A stretch of 57,266 nucleotides of DNA from Paulinella micropora (lineage: Eukaryota > Cercozoa > Imbricatea > Euglyphida). Both the position numbers and the translations under genes were made by a program. Below, one piece after another: positions 13,391 through 27,712 of this stretch (within the stretch, counting starts at the first letter, position 1; each line of letters starts with the position of its first letter). Under the pieces are notes generated by a model. That model was not told where the DNA came from and ran no database searches. It saw only the letters and a list, made by a program, of their open reading frames with translations. The DNA lies in the NCBI GenBank assembly GCA_009731375.1, contig BJOX01000353.1, positions 403,505-460,770 of the forward strand, written 5' to 3'.

Positions 13391-13690
13391 AGTAAAAATT
13401 TTCGGTCAGGACATATTATCTCGTAATAACGGTACATTTGTTATTCAAATAGTAAAAAATTTCGGCCAGGACAAATTATCCCGTAATAACGGTACATTTG
13501 TTATTCAAATAGTAAAAAAAATTCGGCCAGGACAAATTATCCCGTAATAACGGTACATTTGTTATTCAAATAGTGAAAATTTTCGGCCAGGACAAATTAT
13601 CCCGTAATAACGGTACATTTGTTATTCAAGTGGTGAAAATTTTCGGCCAGGACAAATTATCCCGTAATAACGGTACATTTGTTATTCAAA
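13391..13690. repeat. 60-bp tandem repeat, five copies
   Basis: The unit reads near TTTCGGCCAGGACAAATTAT then CCCGTAATAACGGTACATTT and GTTATTCAAATAGTGAAAA. Five copies start near 13391, 13451, 13511, 13572 and 13632. It is the reverse complement of the right half of the dispersed block at 1906-2099. Confidence 0.9.
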
Positions 13691-13755
13691 GTTTGTGAAG
13701 AATTTTTCTTTTGGTAAAATGTCACCTGTAAATGTCCATATATGTATACCTAAAA

Positions 13756-13873
13756 GATCGGGTGAAAAATTTCGGCCACTTCACCTTTCGGCCAGCCGTA
13801 AATACGGGTAAATTTTGGCTAAACTTTTATTTGTGGACAACAAATGTACCGTGATCATCGGCTGGCCGAAATT
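13756..13873. repeat. MITE-like dispersed repeat, copy B
   Basis: Closely matches 1906-2025. The arms AATTTCGGCCAGCCG-like and CGGCTGGCCGAAATT are inverted around an AAACTTTTATTTGTGGACAA core. The 60-bp tandem array upstream (13391-13690) carries the opposite orientation of the segment that follows copy A, so the family may have been rearranged or inverted here. Confidence 0.6.
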
Positions 13874-13874
13874 C

Positions 13875-13997
13875 AATTTTATAGGTATACATACATATAC
13901 ATACATATATATATATGTATGTATGTATATACATATACATATACTGTATATACATATGCGTATACATGTACATATACATATACATATACATATACAG

Positions 13998-14035
<38 letters not shown>

Positions 14036-14134
14036 GCATATACATATACAAGAACATATACACATACAGAACGAAACCGCCCGATGCAGAATCGGGGTGG
14101 CATACATATACATATATATATAATGTATATTTGT

Positions 14135-14173
<39 letters not shown>

Positions 14174-14257
14174 CTTATTTACTTACTTATTTATTTATTT
14201 ATTTATTTATTTCTATATATATTTCTGTGTGCATATATAAATATATATATACATATA

Positions 14258-14265
<8 letters not shown>
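13875..14265. repeat. TATACA, TTTA and TGTA microsatellites
   Basis: TATACA and TTTA tracts around a short block reading near ACAGAACGAAACCGCCCGAT then GCAGAATCGGGGTGGCAT (14069-14104). A diverged copy of that block lies near 14358 and its duplicate near 15514. Confidence 0.85.
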
Positions 14266-16038
<1,773 letters not shown>

Positions 16039-16294
16039 CTCACACACACACACACTCACACACACACTCACACACACACACACACGCACACTCGCCGGGA
16101 ACTGTGGCCTTTGCCGCGTCGGGGGTGGCAAACTTTTACATTTGCATTTATATGCATTGAAAATTACAATGTTACATTTACATTTACATTTACATTAATA
16201 TTGTTTATATTCACATATGCATACACACATATATTCACATATATATTCACATCATAATACACATTCCTTTGCCGCGTTGGGGTGCGGCATATCA

Positions 16295-16332
<38 letters not shown>

Positions 16333-16365
16333 ATCTATCTTTCTATCTATCTATCTATCTGTCTG

Positions 16366-16396
<31 letters not shown>

Positions 16397-16737
16397 GTCT
16401 GTCTATCTATCTATCTATCTATCTCAGTCTATCTATCTATCACTGATCCTGACCTTCATACTACACCAACAACTTCGGATTCCGTTACGGCCGATGACTG
16501 AACTGAAGATCACTGCCGATAAGCAACTTTCAATCAGTGGACAGGTTCAGTTGCTATCAAGTTAATAAATGTTATTGATATTACTAAGGATATTTATTGT
16601 AACTTGAGTGGCAAACAGCCCAACCTTGAGCTCATGCGGTTTTCAATCGATATTTGAGGTACGAAACTGAACGGTTCAAGTTGTGACTGCAAAGTACACC
16701 GTTGGAACTTGAAGCTCTTGTCCTGAGCTTTCAAACG
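16039..16737. other. CA/TATC repeats and unique non-coding sequence
   Basis: CA repeats (16040-16090) and TATC repeats (16294-16440) alternate with two related short blocks containing CCTTTGCCGCGT at about 16109 and 16266. From 16440 on the sequence is unique but dense in stops. Part of it (about 16640-16740) resembles 33885-33965. No gene was recognised. Confidence 0.6.
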
Positions 16738-16905
16738 ATGGCTTCAGCACTGTCGTATCACTTCTGTTGGTGGAGAGCGATGAGGTCAAGATGGCTTCAG
16801 CACTGTCATATCACTTCTATTGGTGGAGAACGATGAGGTCAAGATGGCTTCAGCACTGTCGTATCACTGTGACTTCTATCGGCGGAGAACGATGAGATCA
16901 AAAGT
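16738..16905. repeat. 53-bp tandem repeat, three copies
   Basis: The unit reads near GATGGCTTCAGCACTGTCGT then ATCACTTCTGTTGGTGGAGA and CGATGAGGTCAA. Copies start at about 16738, 16791 and 16844; the third carries a short insertion. It belongs to a dispersed repeat family also present near 33930-33970. Confidence 0.85.
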
Positions 16906-17297
16906 TGAGCTTTGTTGCCGCACTTGAGTGTCCGCAGTCACTCATTAATACCGACCGTCACTGTGCGGCCAGAATGCCGGGTCACTCAGTGACTGAATTT
17001 GGTTATTCCGGCGTTAGTATTAACTTGATACACTATCAATAACACTGAAGTTGCTGCCAGTATGAATGATTGAGTCGCCCGTTCGGTTGACTCAGTCTCA
17101 ATATTATACTATATGATATATTTTCTGTTTCACTCACTTGGATCGGAACTTATGATCAGGCCATCACAGTCAAGTTTTATTAATAGCAATCAAGTTAAAA
17201 ATCAGTACCGTGGCCGCGCATTCAAGCCTGCCCGGCGGAGCAGTGCGTTGTATTAAGCCTTTGAGTATGATCATGTGACTAGTATGATATTAATATT

Positions 17298-17564
17298 GAA
17301 AGGTCAGGGTACTGAGTTTGAACTAGCTTGTTAACGGCCCGGAGGCTCCGTGATCCCAGTTGTCTACCACCAGTGATTTTACTGAGATTCAAAAGAGCCA
17401 AAAAGGAAACCAACCTCACCGAATGGGAATTTATGAACATAAAAGGCAATTTGCCACCAGTACCATAAAATATGGTATTTAATATAGGAATAATTACTAG
17501 TAGTGAGTATTAAGTAATAAGAGTGAAGATACCGTGACCGTAGGCTGTACGGTCACGGTTATGC
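17298..17564. repeat. Dispersed repeat of about 260 bp, copy 1
   Basis: Matches 31441-31689 in the same orientation with small indels, sharing TTTACTGAGATTCAAAAGAG, CATAAAAGGCAATTTGCCAC and AAGTAATAAGAGTGAAGATA. It ends in a CCGTGACCG...CGGTCACGG inverted repeat. No coding capacity is seen. It could be part of an LTR or another non-coding repeat; which one cannot be decided here. Confidence 0.8.
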
Positions 17565-17669
17565 ATCACACTGAGCACCTTGACGACCAGCCAACACCTT
17601 TATTAATACCGTTGATAATTCACTCTTTTTGACCGGTTCATTAGATTCTCCTCTGCAAGACGTTTCGAC

Positions 17670-18345
<676 letters not shown>

Positions 18346-19134
18346 NNNNNNNNNNNNNNNNNNNNNNNNNNNNNNNNNNNNNNNNNNNNNNNNNNNNNNN
18401 NNNNNNNNNNNNNNNNNNNNNNNNNNNNNNNNNNNNNNNNNNNNNNNNNNNNNNNNNNNNNNNNNNNNNNNNNNNNNNNNNNNNNNNNNNNNNNNNNNNN
18501 NNNNNNNNNNNNNNNNNNNNNNNNNNNNNNNNNNNNNNNNNNNNNNNNNNNNNNNNNNNNNNNNNNNNNNNNNNNNNNNNNNNNNNNNNNNNNNNNNNNN
18601 NNNNNNNNNNNNNNNNNNNNNNNNNNNNNNNNNNNNNNNNNNNNNNNNNNNNNNNNNNNNNNNNNNNNNNNNNNNNNNNNNNNNNNNNNNNNNNNNNNNN
18701 NNNNNNNNNNNNNNNNNNNNNNNNNNNNNNNNNNNNNNNNNNNNNNNNNNNNNNNNNNNNNNNNNNNNNNNNNNNNNNNNNNNNNNNNNNNNNNNNNNNN
18801 NNNNNNNNNNNNNNNNNNNNNNNNNNNNNNNNNNNNNNNNNNNNNNNNNNNNNNNNNNNNNNNNNNNNNNNNNNNNNNNNNNNNNNNNNNNNNNNNNNNN
18901 NNNNNNNNNNNNNNNNNNNNNNNNNNNNNNNNNNNNNNNNNNNNNNNNNNNNNNNNNNNNNNNNNNNNNNNNNNNNNNNNNNNNNNNNNNNNNNNNNNNN
19001 NNNNNNNNNNNNNNNNNNNNNNNNNNNNNNNNNNNNNNNNNNNNNNNNNNNNNNNNNNNNNNNNNNNNNNNNNNNNNNNNNNNNNNNNNNNNNNNNNNNN
19101 NNNNNNNNNNNNNNNNNNNNNNNNNNNNNNNNNN

Positions 19135-19404
19135 ATAGATATAGATATAGATATAGATAGAGATAGAGATAGAGATAGAGATAGAGATAGAGATAGAGAT
19201 AGAGATAGATATAGATATAGATATAGATATAGATATAGATATAGATATAGATATAGATGTAGATATAGATATAGATGTTTAGATATAGATATAGATATAG
19301 ATATAGATATAGATATAGATATAGAAATAGATATAGATATAGATATAGATATAGATATAGATATAGATATAGATATAGATATATAAATATAGATATAGAT
19401 TTTG

Positions 19405-19456
<52 letters not shown>

Positions 19457-19492
19457 CCAACAACAACCACAACAACCACAACAACAAAAACC

Positions 19493-19538
<46 letters not shown>

Positions 19539-19592
19539 CAACAACAACAACAACAACAACAGCAGCAACAGCAACCAACAACAACCAACAGC

Positions 19593-19624
<32 letters not shown>

Positions 19625-19656
19625 CCAACAACAACCAACAACCAACAACCACAACC

Positions 19657-19696
<40 letters not shown>

Positions 19697-19778
19697 GTGA
19701 AACAGGCACACACACGCACACAAACAAAGGACAATCTTGAACGTTTGCGGACATCTATCTATCTATATACCTACCTAC

Positions 19779-19864
<86 letters not shown>

Positions 19865-20147
19865 CCTACCTATCTATCTACCTGTCCATCCATCCATCCA
19901 TCCATCCATCCATCCATCTATCTATCTATCTATCTATCTATCTACCTATCTATCTATTTATCTATTCATCCATCCATCCATCCATCCATTCATCCATCCA
20001 TCCATCCATCCATCCATCCATCTATCTATCTATCTATCTATCTATCTATTTATCTATCTATCTACCCATCTATCTACCTATCTACCTATCCATCCATCCA
20101 TCCATCCATCCATCCGTCCGTCCATCCATCCATCTATCCATCTATCC

Positions 20148-20184
<37 letters not shown>

Positions 20185-20215
20185 CCTATCTATCTATCTA
20201 TCTATCTATCTTTTG
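19135..20215. repeat. GATATA, CAA and TATC/CATC microsatellites
   Basis: GATATA/GATAGA repeats (19135-19400), then CAA repeats (19405-19697), then TATC/CATC (19752-20212). The CAA tract gives stop-free frames on both strands that are not genes. Confidence 0.95.
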
Positions 20216-20760
20216 GACCTGCCACCTTCGATCAATCGAATGCGGGGCTCGCGGAATGGTATCGTTCTCTGTTCATCGATGTTTACGCGCCTTGGGTTTT
20301 CCCCATCCCCAATCCAAATCCCTTTGCTTCAAGCTATCGTCCTGCGTAGCTCGTTGCTCTTTTGCGATTTATCGCTCCTGTGCAGTAAAAAATTGGACTA
20401 ATCTTCCTTTAGTCCGTATCGGTGACTGCATTCCGTCATAGCCGTCCAGTGTTGCATAGTCCGGGCTAGGTCCCTTCGGGGGCTTAGGCCTTATACAATG
20501 TCATCACTGTAGCTTGCGCAAGCTTACGGTGTTCAAAATACTTGGACTAACGGCTTCCTTTTCTTTCTCTTCTTCCTTATCCTCCCCACTCTCCATCCCT
20601 AGATTGCCTTTTTCTTCAACGACCTACCTCCTCTTCTTTTTTCCAGAACACAGTCTACCCGTGATTCCCATCCCGAACACATACACAGTAAACAAATTGC
20701 TGTTTGATGTGAAACTGCGTTCCTTTGCAAGGACTACATTCCTTTTGCGACATCTCATCT
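20216..20760. other. Unique non-coding stretch and dispersed block copy 2
   Basis: About 460 bp of non-repetitive sequence with a short open frame that fades out of the TATC tract. A weak resemblance to the C-terminal end of a LINE-type reverse transcriptase (about 20345-20440) is too short to call. The end, 20672-20757, is the second copy of the block at 6057-6140. Confidence 0.55.
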
Positions 20761-21935
<1,175 letters not shown>

Positions 21936-21969
21936 GAAAGAAAGCAAGAAAGAAAGCAAGAAAGAAAGC

Positions 21970-22016
<47 letters not shown>

Positions 22017-22144
22017 GAAGGAAGGAAGGAAGAAAGGAAGGAAGGAAGGAAGGAAGGAGTGAAGGAGGGAAGGAAGGATGGAAGGATGGAAGAAAGGGGA
22101 TGGAAGGATGGAAGGATGGAAGAAAGGAAGAAAGAAAGAAAGAG

Positions 22145-22178
<34 letters not shown>

Positions 22179-22382
22179 GAAAGAAAGGAAGGAAGGCAAG
22201 GAAGGAAGGAAGAGGGGAAGAAAGAAAGCAAAAAAGAAAGAAGCAAGAAAGAAAGCAAAAAAAAAAAAAGAAAAAAAGAAAAAAAGAAAGAAAGAAAGAA
22301 AGCAAGAAAAAAAGCAAGAAAAAAAGCAAGAAAGCCAGAAAAAAGCAAGAAAAAAAGCAAGAAAGAAAGCAAGAAAGAAAGC

Positions 22383-22433
<51 letters not shown>

Positions 22434-22664
22434 CAAGCAAGAAAGAAAGAAAGCAAGAAAGAAAGCAAGAAAGAAAGCAAGAAAGAAAGCAAGAAAGAAA
22501 GCAAGAAAGAAAGCAATAAAGAAAGCGCAAGAAAGAAAGCAAGAAAGAAAGCAAGAAAGAAAGCAAGAAAGAAAGCAAGAAAGCAAGCAAGAAAGAAAGC
22601 AAGAAAGCAAGCAAGAAAGAAGGAAAGAAAGAAAGCAAGCAAGAAGGAAAGAAAGAAAGCAAGC

Positions 22665-22696
<32 letters not shown>

Positions 22697-22704
22697 AGAA
22701 AGAC

Positions 22705-22742
<38 letters not shown>

Positions 22743-22945
22743 GAAGGAAGGGAGGGAGGGAGGGAGGGAGGGAGGGAGGAAGAAAGGAAGGGAGGAAGAA
22801 AGGAAGGGAGGAAGAAAGGAAGGGCGGAAGAAAGGAAGAAAGGAAGAAAGGAAGAAAGGAAGAAAGGAAGAAAGGAAGAAAGGAAGAAAGGAAGAAAGGA
22901 AGAAGGAAGAAGGAAGAAAGGAAGAAAGAAAGAAAGAAGAAAGAC

Positions 22946-23035
<90 letters not shown>

Positions 23036-23905
23036 GAAGGGAGGGAGGGAGGGAGGGAGGGAGGAAGAAAGGAAGGGAGGAAGAAAGGAAGGGAGGAAGA
23101 AAGGAAGGGAGGAAGAAAGGAAGGGAGGAAGAAAGGAAGAAAGGAAGAAAGGAAGAAAGGAAGAAAGGAAGAAAGGAAGAAAGGAAGAAAGGAAGAAAGG
23201 AAGAAAGGAAGAAAGGAAGAAGGAAGAAGGAAGAAAGGAAGAAAGGAAGAAAGGAAGAAAGGAAGAAAGGAAGAAAGGAAGAAAGGAAGAAAGGAAGGAA
23301 GGAAGGAAGGAAGGAAGGAAGAAAGGAAGAAAGGAAGAAAGGAAGAAAGGAAGAAAGGAAGAAAGGAAGGAAGGAAGGAAGGAAGGAAGGAAGGAAGGAA
23401 GGAAGGAAGGAAGAAAGGAAGAAAGGAAGAAAGGAAGAAAGGAAGAAAGGGAGGAAGGGAGGAAGGGAGGAAGGGAGGAAGGTAGGAAGGAAGGAAGAAA
23501 GGAAGAAAGGACGAAAGGAAGAAAGGAAGAAAGGAAGAAAGGAAGAAAGGAAGAAAGGAAGAAAGGAAGAAAGGAAGAAAGGAAGAAAGGAAGAAAGGAA
23601 GAAAGGAAGAAAGGAAGAAAGGAAGAAAGGAAGAAAGGAAGAAAGGAAGAAAGGAAGAAAGGAAGAAAGGAAGAAAGGAAGAAAGAAAGAAAGAAAGAAA
23701 GAAAAGAAAGAAAAGAAAGAAAAGAAAGAAAAGAAAGAAAAGAAAGAAAAGAAAGAAAAGAAAGAAAAGAAAGGAAAGAAAGGAAAGAAAAGGAAAGAAA
23801 GGAAGGGAAAGGAAGGGAAAGGAAGGGAAAGGAAGGGAAAGGAAGGGAAAGGAAGTGAAAGGAAGGAAGGAAGGAAGAGTAGGAAGGAAGGAAGGAAGGA
23901 AGAGG
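21936..23905. repeat. 2-kb polypurine tract of GAAA, GGAA, GAAAG and GGAAGAAA
   Basis: Almost two kilobases with essentially only A and G on the plus strand, built of GAAA, GGAA, GAAAGGAA and GAAAAGAAA sub-arrays that switch register repeatedly. Every frame is open for hundreds of codons on both strands because the repeat units contain no stop; these are not proteins. Such tracts can form intramolecular triplexes. Confidence 0.95.
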
Positions 23906-24658
23906 AAGAGTGGGTGTTTGCGCGGGGGGTTTGCCGAAAGGCAATGATACGGTCCAAACATCAGAACAAACTTACGCATTTTGCGGATTGATTTTTTTCA
24001 AAATCATGTTCACTTGCTTTTCAGACTTGGAGTGTTGTTGTAAAACGACCACAGGAAATCCATCAAACAACTCAACACACCACCCTATCTCAAGGCGAGG
24101 CATTTCCGTTTAGAGTTGACTTTTTGTTTTTCATTTTGAGCTGTGATGTTGGTCAAAAGGAAAATTTTTATGGGTCGGCAACCATAAGCGATAATTACGG
24201 TGTTGAAAAGTCATCATTACGTTAACAAAAATGACGTAAATACGGAATATTTGTGGAACTTGTGTGGGTAATAAATTCGATAAAGCTGACCCATAAAAGT
24301 ACATATGCAGTGGCTTTACGGACCCAACCTGCACAATGTTGCCGAATTTTCGTGGAATTTTTTACCGGAAAATCACCGTTAACGGTACGGTGGGCCGGCC
24401 CTTCGCCTTTTCGCTTGAAGCTCCTTTCTTTCACTTCTTGTTTGTGAGTCTTTTATCTTCATGGTCAAATGCTGTGTTGAGCTTAGGCCAGGTATGAAGG
24501 CAAGTTGCTAAGTTTCTCCTATAGAAGTTTGGGAGATTCTGGTGCCTATGCAGTCGCCAAGGGACTGCAGGTCAGACTGACACAAAGGCATTACCTGCAG
24601 GACTACAGCTATTTAAGACAGCGGAGGGAAATTGTATGAAATGTGGGTGTTTGGTAAA
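23906..24658. other. Unique intergenic sequence with a small foldback
   Basis: No gene was recognised. Inverted arms near TTTATGGGTCGGC (24167-24179) and GCTGACCCATAAA (24285-24297) flank about 105 bp, giving a small foldback with a GTAAATACGGAAT segment inside that recalls the MITE-like blocks at 1906 and 13756. Low confidence that it is an element. Confidence 0.4.
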
Positions 24659-24774
24659 GGTGAAAGTGGTGAATAAGTATGTGTGTACCTAGTGTACATG
24701 TGTGTTTGTTTATGTGCAGAACTATGTGCGTGTCTGTGTGTCTGCCTGTCTGTCTGTCTGTCTCTCTCTCTCTC

Positions 24775-24823
<49 letters not shown>

Positions 24824-25017
24824 GTTTCTTTTCTCTCCTCTTTCTCCATCCTCGGCACAGGTGAAAGTGGTGAATAAGTATGTGTGTGTGTGTGTTTGTT
24901 TATGTGTACATGTGTGTCTCTTTCTCTTACATGTGTGTCTCTCTTTCTCTTAGTTTCTCTTCTTCCCTCTTTCTCTATCCTTCTCGATTCTCTGATTCTC
25001 TTCTCACTCTCCCTCGC

Positions 25018-25068
<51 letters not shown>

Positions 25069-25300
25069 ACAAACNNNNNNNNNNNNNNNNNNNNNNNNNN
25101 NNNNNNNNNNNNNNNNNNNNNNNNNNNNNNNNNNNNNNNNNNNNNNNNNNNNNNNNNNNNNNNNNNNNNNNNNNNNNNNNNNNNNNNNNNNCCCCCCTCA
25201 ACATAACCAAACAACACAAACATGCATAGACATATACATATGTGCTCATAGGCACCACACACATCATGCCAACATACATCTAGCACACACGCATCACTTT
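24659..25300. repeat. CT/TG microsatellite, poly-C run and 117-N gap
   Basis: A GTGAAAGTGGTGAATAAGTA block occurs at 24659 and 24861, each followed by TG and CT repeats. A C run of about 46 bases (25020-25066) precedes the N gap at 25075-25191. The LRR locus begins right after, so further LRR exons may be hidden in or before the gap. Confidence 0.8.
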
Positions 25301-25307
25301 AGTGCGG

Positions 25308-25388
25308 GACAACAAGACAATATAGCTAAGTATGCAATCAAGAGGTTTGGGGCCTGCAGAAGCGGCTATTTTGGCTGAATTCTTGATG
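25308..25388 (+). pseudogene. Decayed LRR exon (in-frame TAG) upstream of the LRR gene
   Basis: Twenty-seven codons in LRR register. The start DNKTI is followed by a TAG, then LSMQSRGLGPAEAAILAEFL. It aligns with the intact exons at 25833-25916 and 26403-26486 (pattern xNKTLxxLSMxxxxIGPDGA) and ends at a GT (25389). The stop replaces the position normally occupied by an Arg before the leucine. It is either a dead member of the exon array or a skipped exon. No antisense partner exon is visible after it. Confidence 0.6.
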
Positions 25389-25546
25389 GTCTATAACATT
25401 CAGTAAGATAACATTTTGAAAAATGCATGTGCCAACACACACATATTGTTCATGATTCTTGCTTTTAGTCGAACGTCACACAAAAATGTTTTTTCACACA
25501 TGCTACTGCGCGGTAGCACTGAAGAAGAGTGTATTTGTGGGTACAG

Positions 25547-27075
25547 AAGAACAAGGAGTGCAAGCTGGAGAAGCTACGCATTTCAAGCAACTCGATTGGT
25601 GCAGAAGGAGCACGGCACATCGCGAAAGCGTTGGAGGTACCTTGAGCATATCGGCGATCGCAGTGGGCCAATATTATTGCTATGTACGTCCAACACTTGC
25701 GACGCTGTATTGACCTAAACCCACACAAAGGACATACATATTTGCCGTTCAACCTATTGGGCAAAATATATCCAAATACATTTTGCTACCGCGCGTGGGT
25801 AGCATTTCAAAGCAAGCATGTGTAATGTGCAGGAAAACAAGACACTCCGCGCGCTCAGCATGAGCTATTATGGCATCGGGCCTGATGGCGCGAAAGCTAT
25901 CGGGAAGGCGTTAGAGGTACCTTGAGCATATTTGCTTTGGCACCTGCTGGCCCAATCTTCTTAGATCCGATGTCCAGCCTCTCCAGCTTGCACTCCTTCT
26001 CCTTCTCCTGTGCACACAAATACATTCTTCTGCAATGCTACCGTCCTTGCGCGCGCGCGTAACATGTGCAAAAGGGTGATTATGGGCTCTGTCGATATAT
26101 TTTTGTATGTGCAGAGCAATGAAAGCCTTACGAGGCTGAACGTATCAGCGCGATTGAGTGCCACGAATCAAGAAAAGATAGGCGCAACAGGGGCAAAGGC
26201 GTTTGCTGCTGCTTTCAAGGTTTTACCTTGATGGCTTTTAGAAATGTCGTGTCCAGACATGCCAAGACTTGTGAGATTGCTGTCTTTATTTCCTTGCATC
26301 GTTCAAAACAAAAACTTCTTTACACTACCAAGTATATCATATATTGCTGAAATGCTGTCACGTGCGCGGTAGCATGTAGAAGCAAGCGTGTGTGATGTGC
26401 AGAAGAACAAGGCACTCCGCGAGCTCAGCATGAAGTATAATGACATCGGGACTGATGGTGCAAAAGCTATTGGGGAGGCGTTAAAGGTACCTTGAGCATA
26501 TCTGCAAGTGCTTCGGCACGTGCTGGCCCAATCTGGTTAGATGCGGTGTATGGCATCTCCAGCTTCAACTCCTTGTTCTCCTGTGCACACAATGCTACCG
26601 CATGTTTGTTTCATGTGTTTAGGTTAATCGCACGTTGACTAGCCTGGAACTTGATAACAACGCGATTGGCGACGAAGGGGCACAGGCAATCAGAAACGGG
26701 TTGAAGGTCAATACCACGTTGACTGGCCTGATACTCTACGACGACGCAATAAGCTATGCAAGTAAAAAGGCCATCCGCGAGTTGCTGCGCAGAAACAAAT
26801 TACATGAGCATGCTCGAAGTGTCATGCCAAAAATCTATGAAGCATTGCCGAGATATGCACTTTCAAATCAGCAGTTCACTGTCGAGATATGCACCATCAT
26901 AGCCTACTACAGTGGGCCTGATTGCTCAATTGCATTCAAAACTCTCGCTTTCCCTCCTCCTCCTCCTCCTCCTTCTTCATCTTCGTCATCTTCTTCTTCT
27001 TCTTCTTCTTCTTCTCCTTCTTCTTCTTCTTCGTCTTCTTCGTCTTCTTCGTCTTCTTCGTCTTCGTCTTCTTCT

Positions 27076-27110
<35 letters not shown>

Positions 27111-27279
27111 TTCTTCTTCCTCCTCCTCTTCTTCTTCTTCTTCTTCTTCTTCTTCTTCTTCTTCTTCTTCTTCTTCTTCTTCTTCGTCTTCTTCGTCTTC
27201 TTCGTCTTCTTCATCTTCTTCATCTTCTTCGTCTTCTTCGTCTTCTTCTTCTTCTTCTTCCTCCTCCTCCTCTTCTTCT

Positions 27280-27311
<32 letters not shown>

Positions 27312-27417
27312 TTCTTCTTCTTCTTCTTCCTCCTCCTCCTCCTCCCCCTCCTCTGAAAGTTCTCAAAAAAGAAAGGCAGAAGGAAGCAGAAAAGAGAAGA
27401 GAAAGAAACGGAAATGA
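25547..27417 (+). CDS. LRR (ribonuclease-inhibitor-like) protein with poly-Ser tail, five exons
   Basis: Exons 25547-25636, 25833-25916, 26115-26219, 26403-26486 and 26623-27417, all phase 0, with acceptors ending CAG or TTTAG. The first four encode one LRR each of 28-35 residues, for example KNKALRELSMKYNDIGTDGA. The last encodes two more LRRs starting VNRTLTSLELDNNAIGDEGA, then a cap of about 70 residues. A poly-Ser tract of about 130 residues follows, encoded by TTC/TCT microsatellite, and a lysine/arginine-rich tail that could be a nuclear signal. The repeats are of the NLRC3/RNI type, a protein-interaction scaffold; no catalytic domain is seen. The true start is not found and more exons may lie upstream. 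Introns contain antisense LRR exons, described separately. Confidence 0.8.
25641..25714 (-). pseudogene. Antisense LRR exon R0 (one base short)
   Basis: Read on the minus strand from an acceptor TTTGTGTGGGTTTAG it encodes VNTASQVLDVHSNNIGP. After a one-base deletion it resumes in the register IADMLK, ending at AAG|GTAC. The sense exon that faces it (25547-25636) ends at the same GTAC, so the two donors overlap on opposite strands. The length of 74 nt would be 75 without the deletion. It is probably decayed. Confidence 0.65.
25921..26007 (-). CDS. Antisense LRR exon R1
   Basis: Minus-strand exon of 29 open codons between an acceptor TGTGCACAG and donor AAG|GTACC. It encodes EKECKLERLDIGSKKIGPAG and ends in an LRR-like NMLK. 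It is tail-to-tail with the sense exon 25833-25916 and shares the palindromic GGTACC. Whether it is expressed is unknown; it could belong to a minus-strand LRR gene interleaved with the sense gene. Confidence 0.65.
26227..26279 (-). pseudogene. Antisense LRR-like remnant R3
   Basis: On the minus strand this stretch reads SNLTSLGMSGHDISKS, which fits the LRR pattern LTxLxMSxxxI. It ends CATCAAG|GTAAAACC, opposite the donor of the sense exon 26115-26219 within the 9-bp GGTTTTACC. It is shorter than its siblings and its acceptor is uncertain, so it is listed as a remnant. Confidence 0.45.
26491..26580 (-). CDS. Antisense LRR exon R2
   Basis: Thirty open codons on the minus strand between acceptor TGTGCACAG and donor AAG|GTACC. 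It encodes ENKELKLEMPYTASNQIGPA followed by EALADMLK. It faces the sense exon 26403-26486 across the 10-bp palindrome AAGGTACCTT, so both exons would use the same GTAC as splice donor. Same structure as R1; expression unknown. Confidence 0.65.
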
Positions 27418-27667
27418 AGGAAAAGGAAAATAACTCCAAGGGGCAAGGAAAATGGAGCAGCTTACTGCCCATCTGGCTGGTTTGGACTAAGAAAACGTCA
27501 GAAAAGGACATGAAAATATTAGGTAGTATATCCTCTTATGTTAACGTTATATTATTACTGATGATGTTTTCGTGGCAAATCGCGTAACTTTGATTTCATT
27601 TTCAGCTCCCCTGTCTACAGTGATGCTACATCCGTTTATTGGACGTCATCGTTGAAAGCATATGTAG

Positions 27668-27712
<45 letters not shown>

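Noticed and set aside
20216-20460. LINE-type reverse-transcriptase C-terminus
   Set aside because: Only a short stretch (AVKNWTNLP) resembles the tail of such proteins, and no RT motifs are present.
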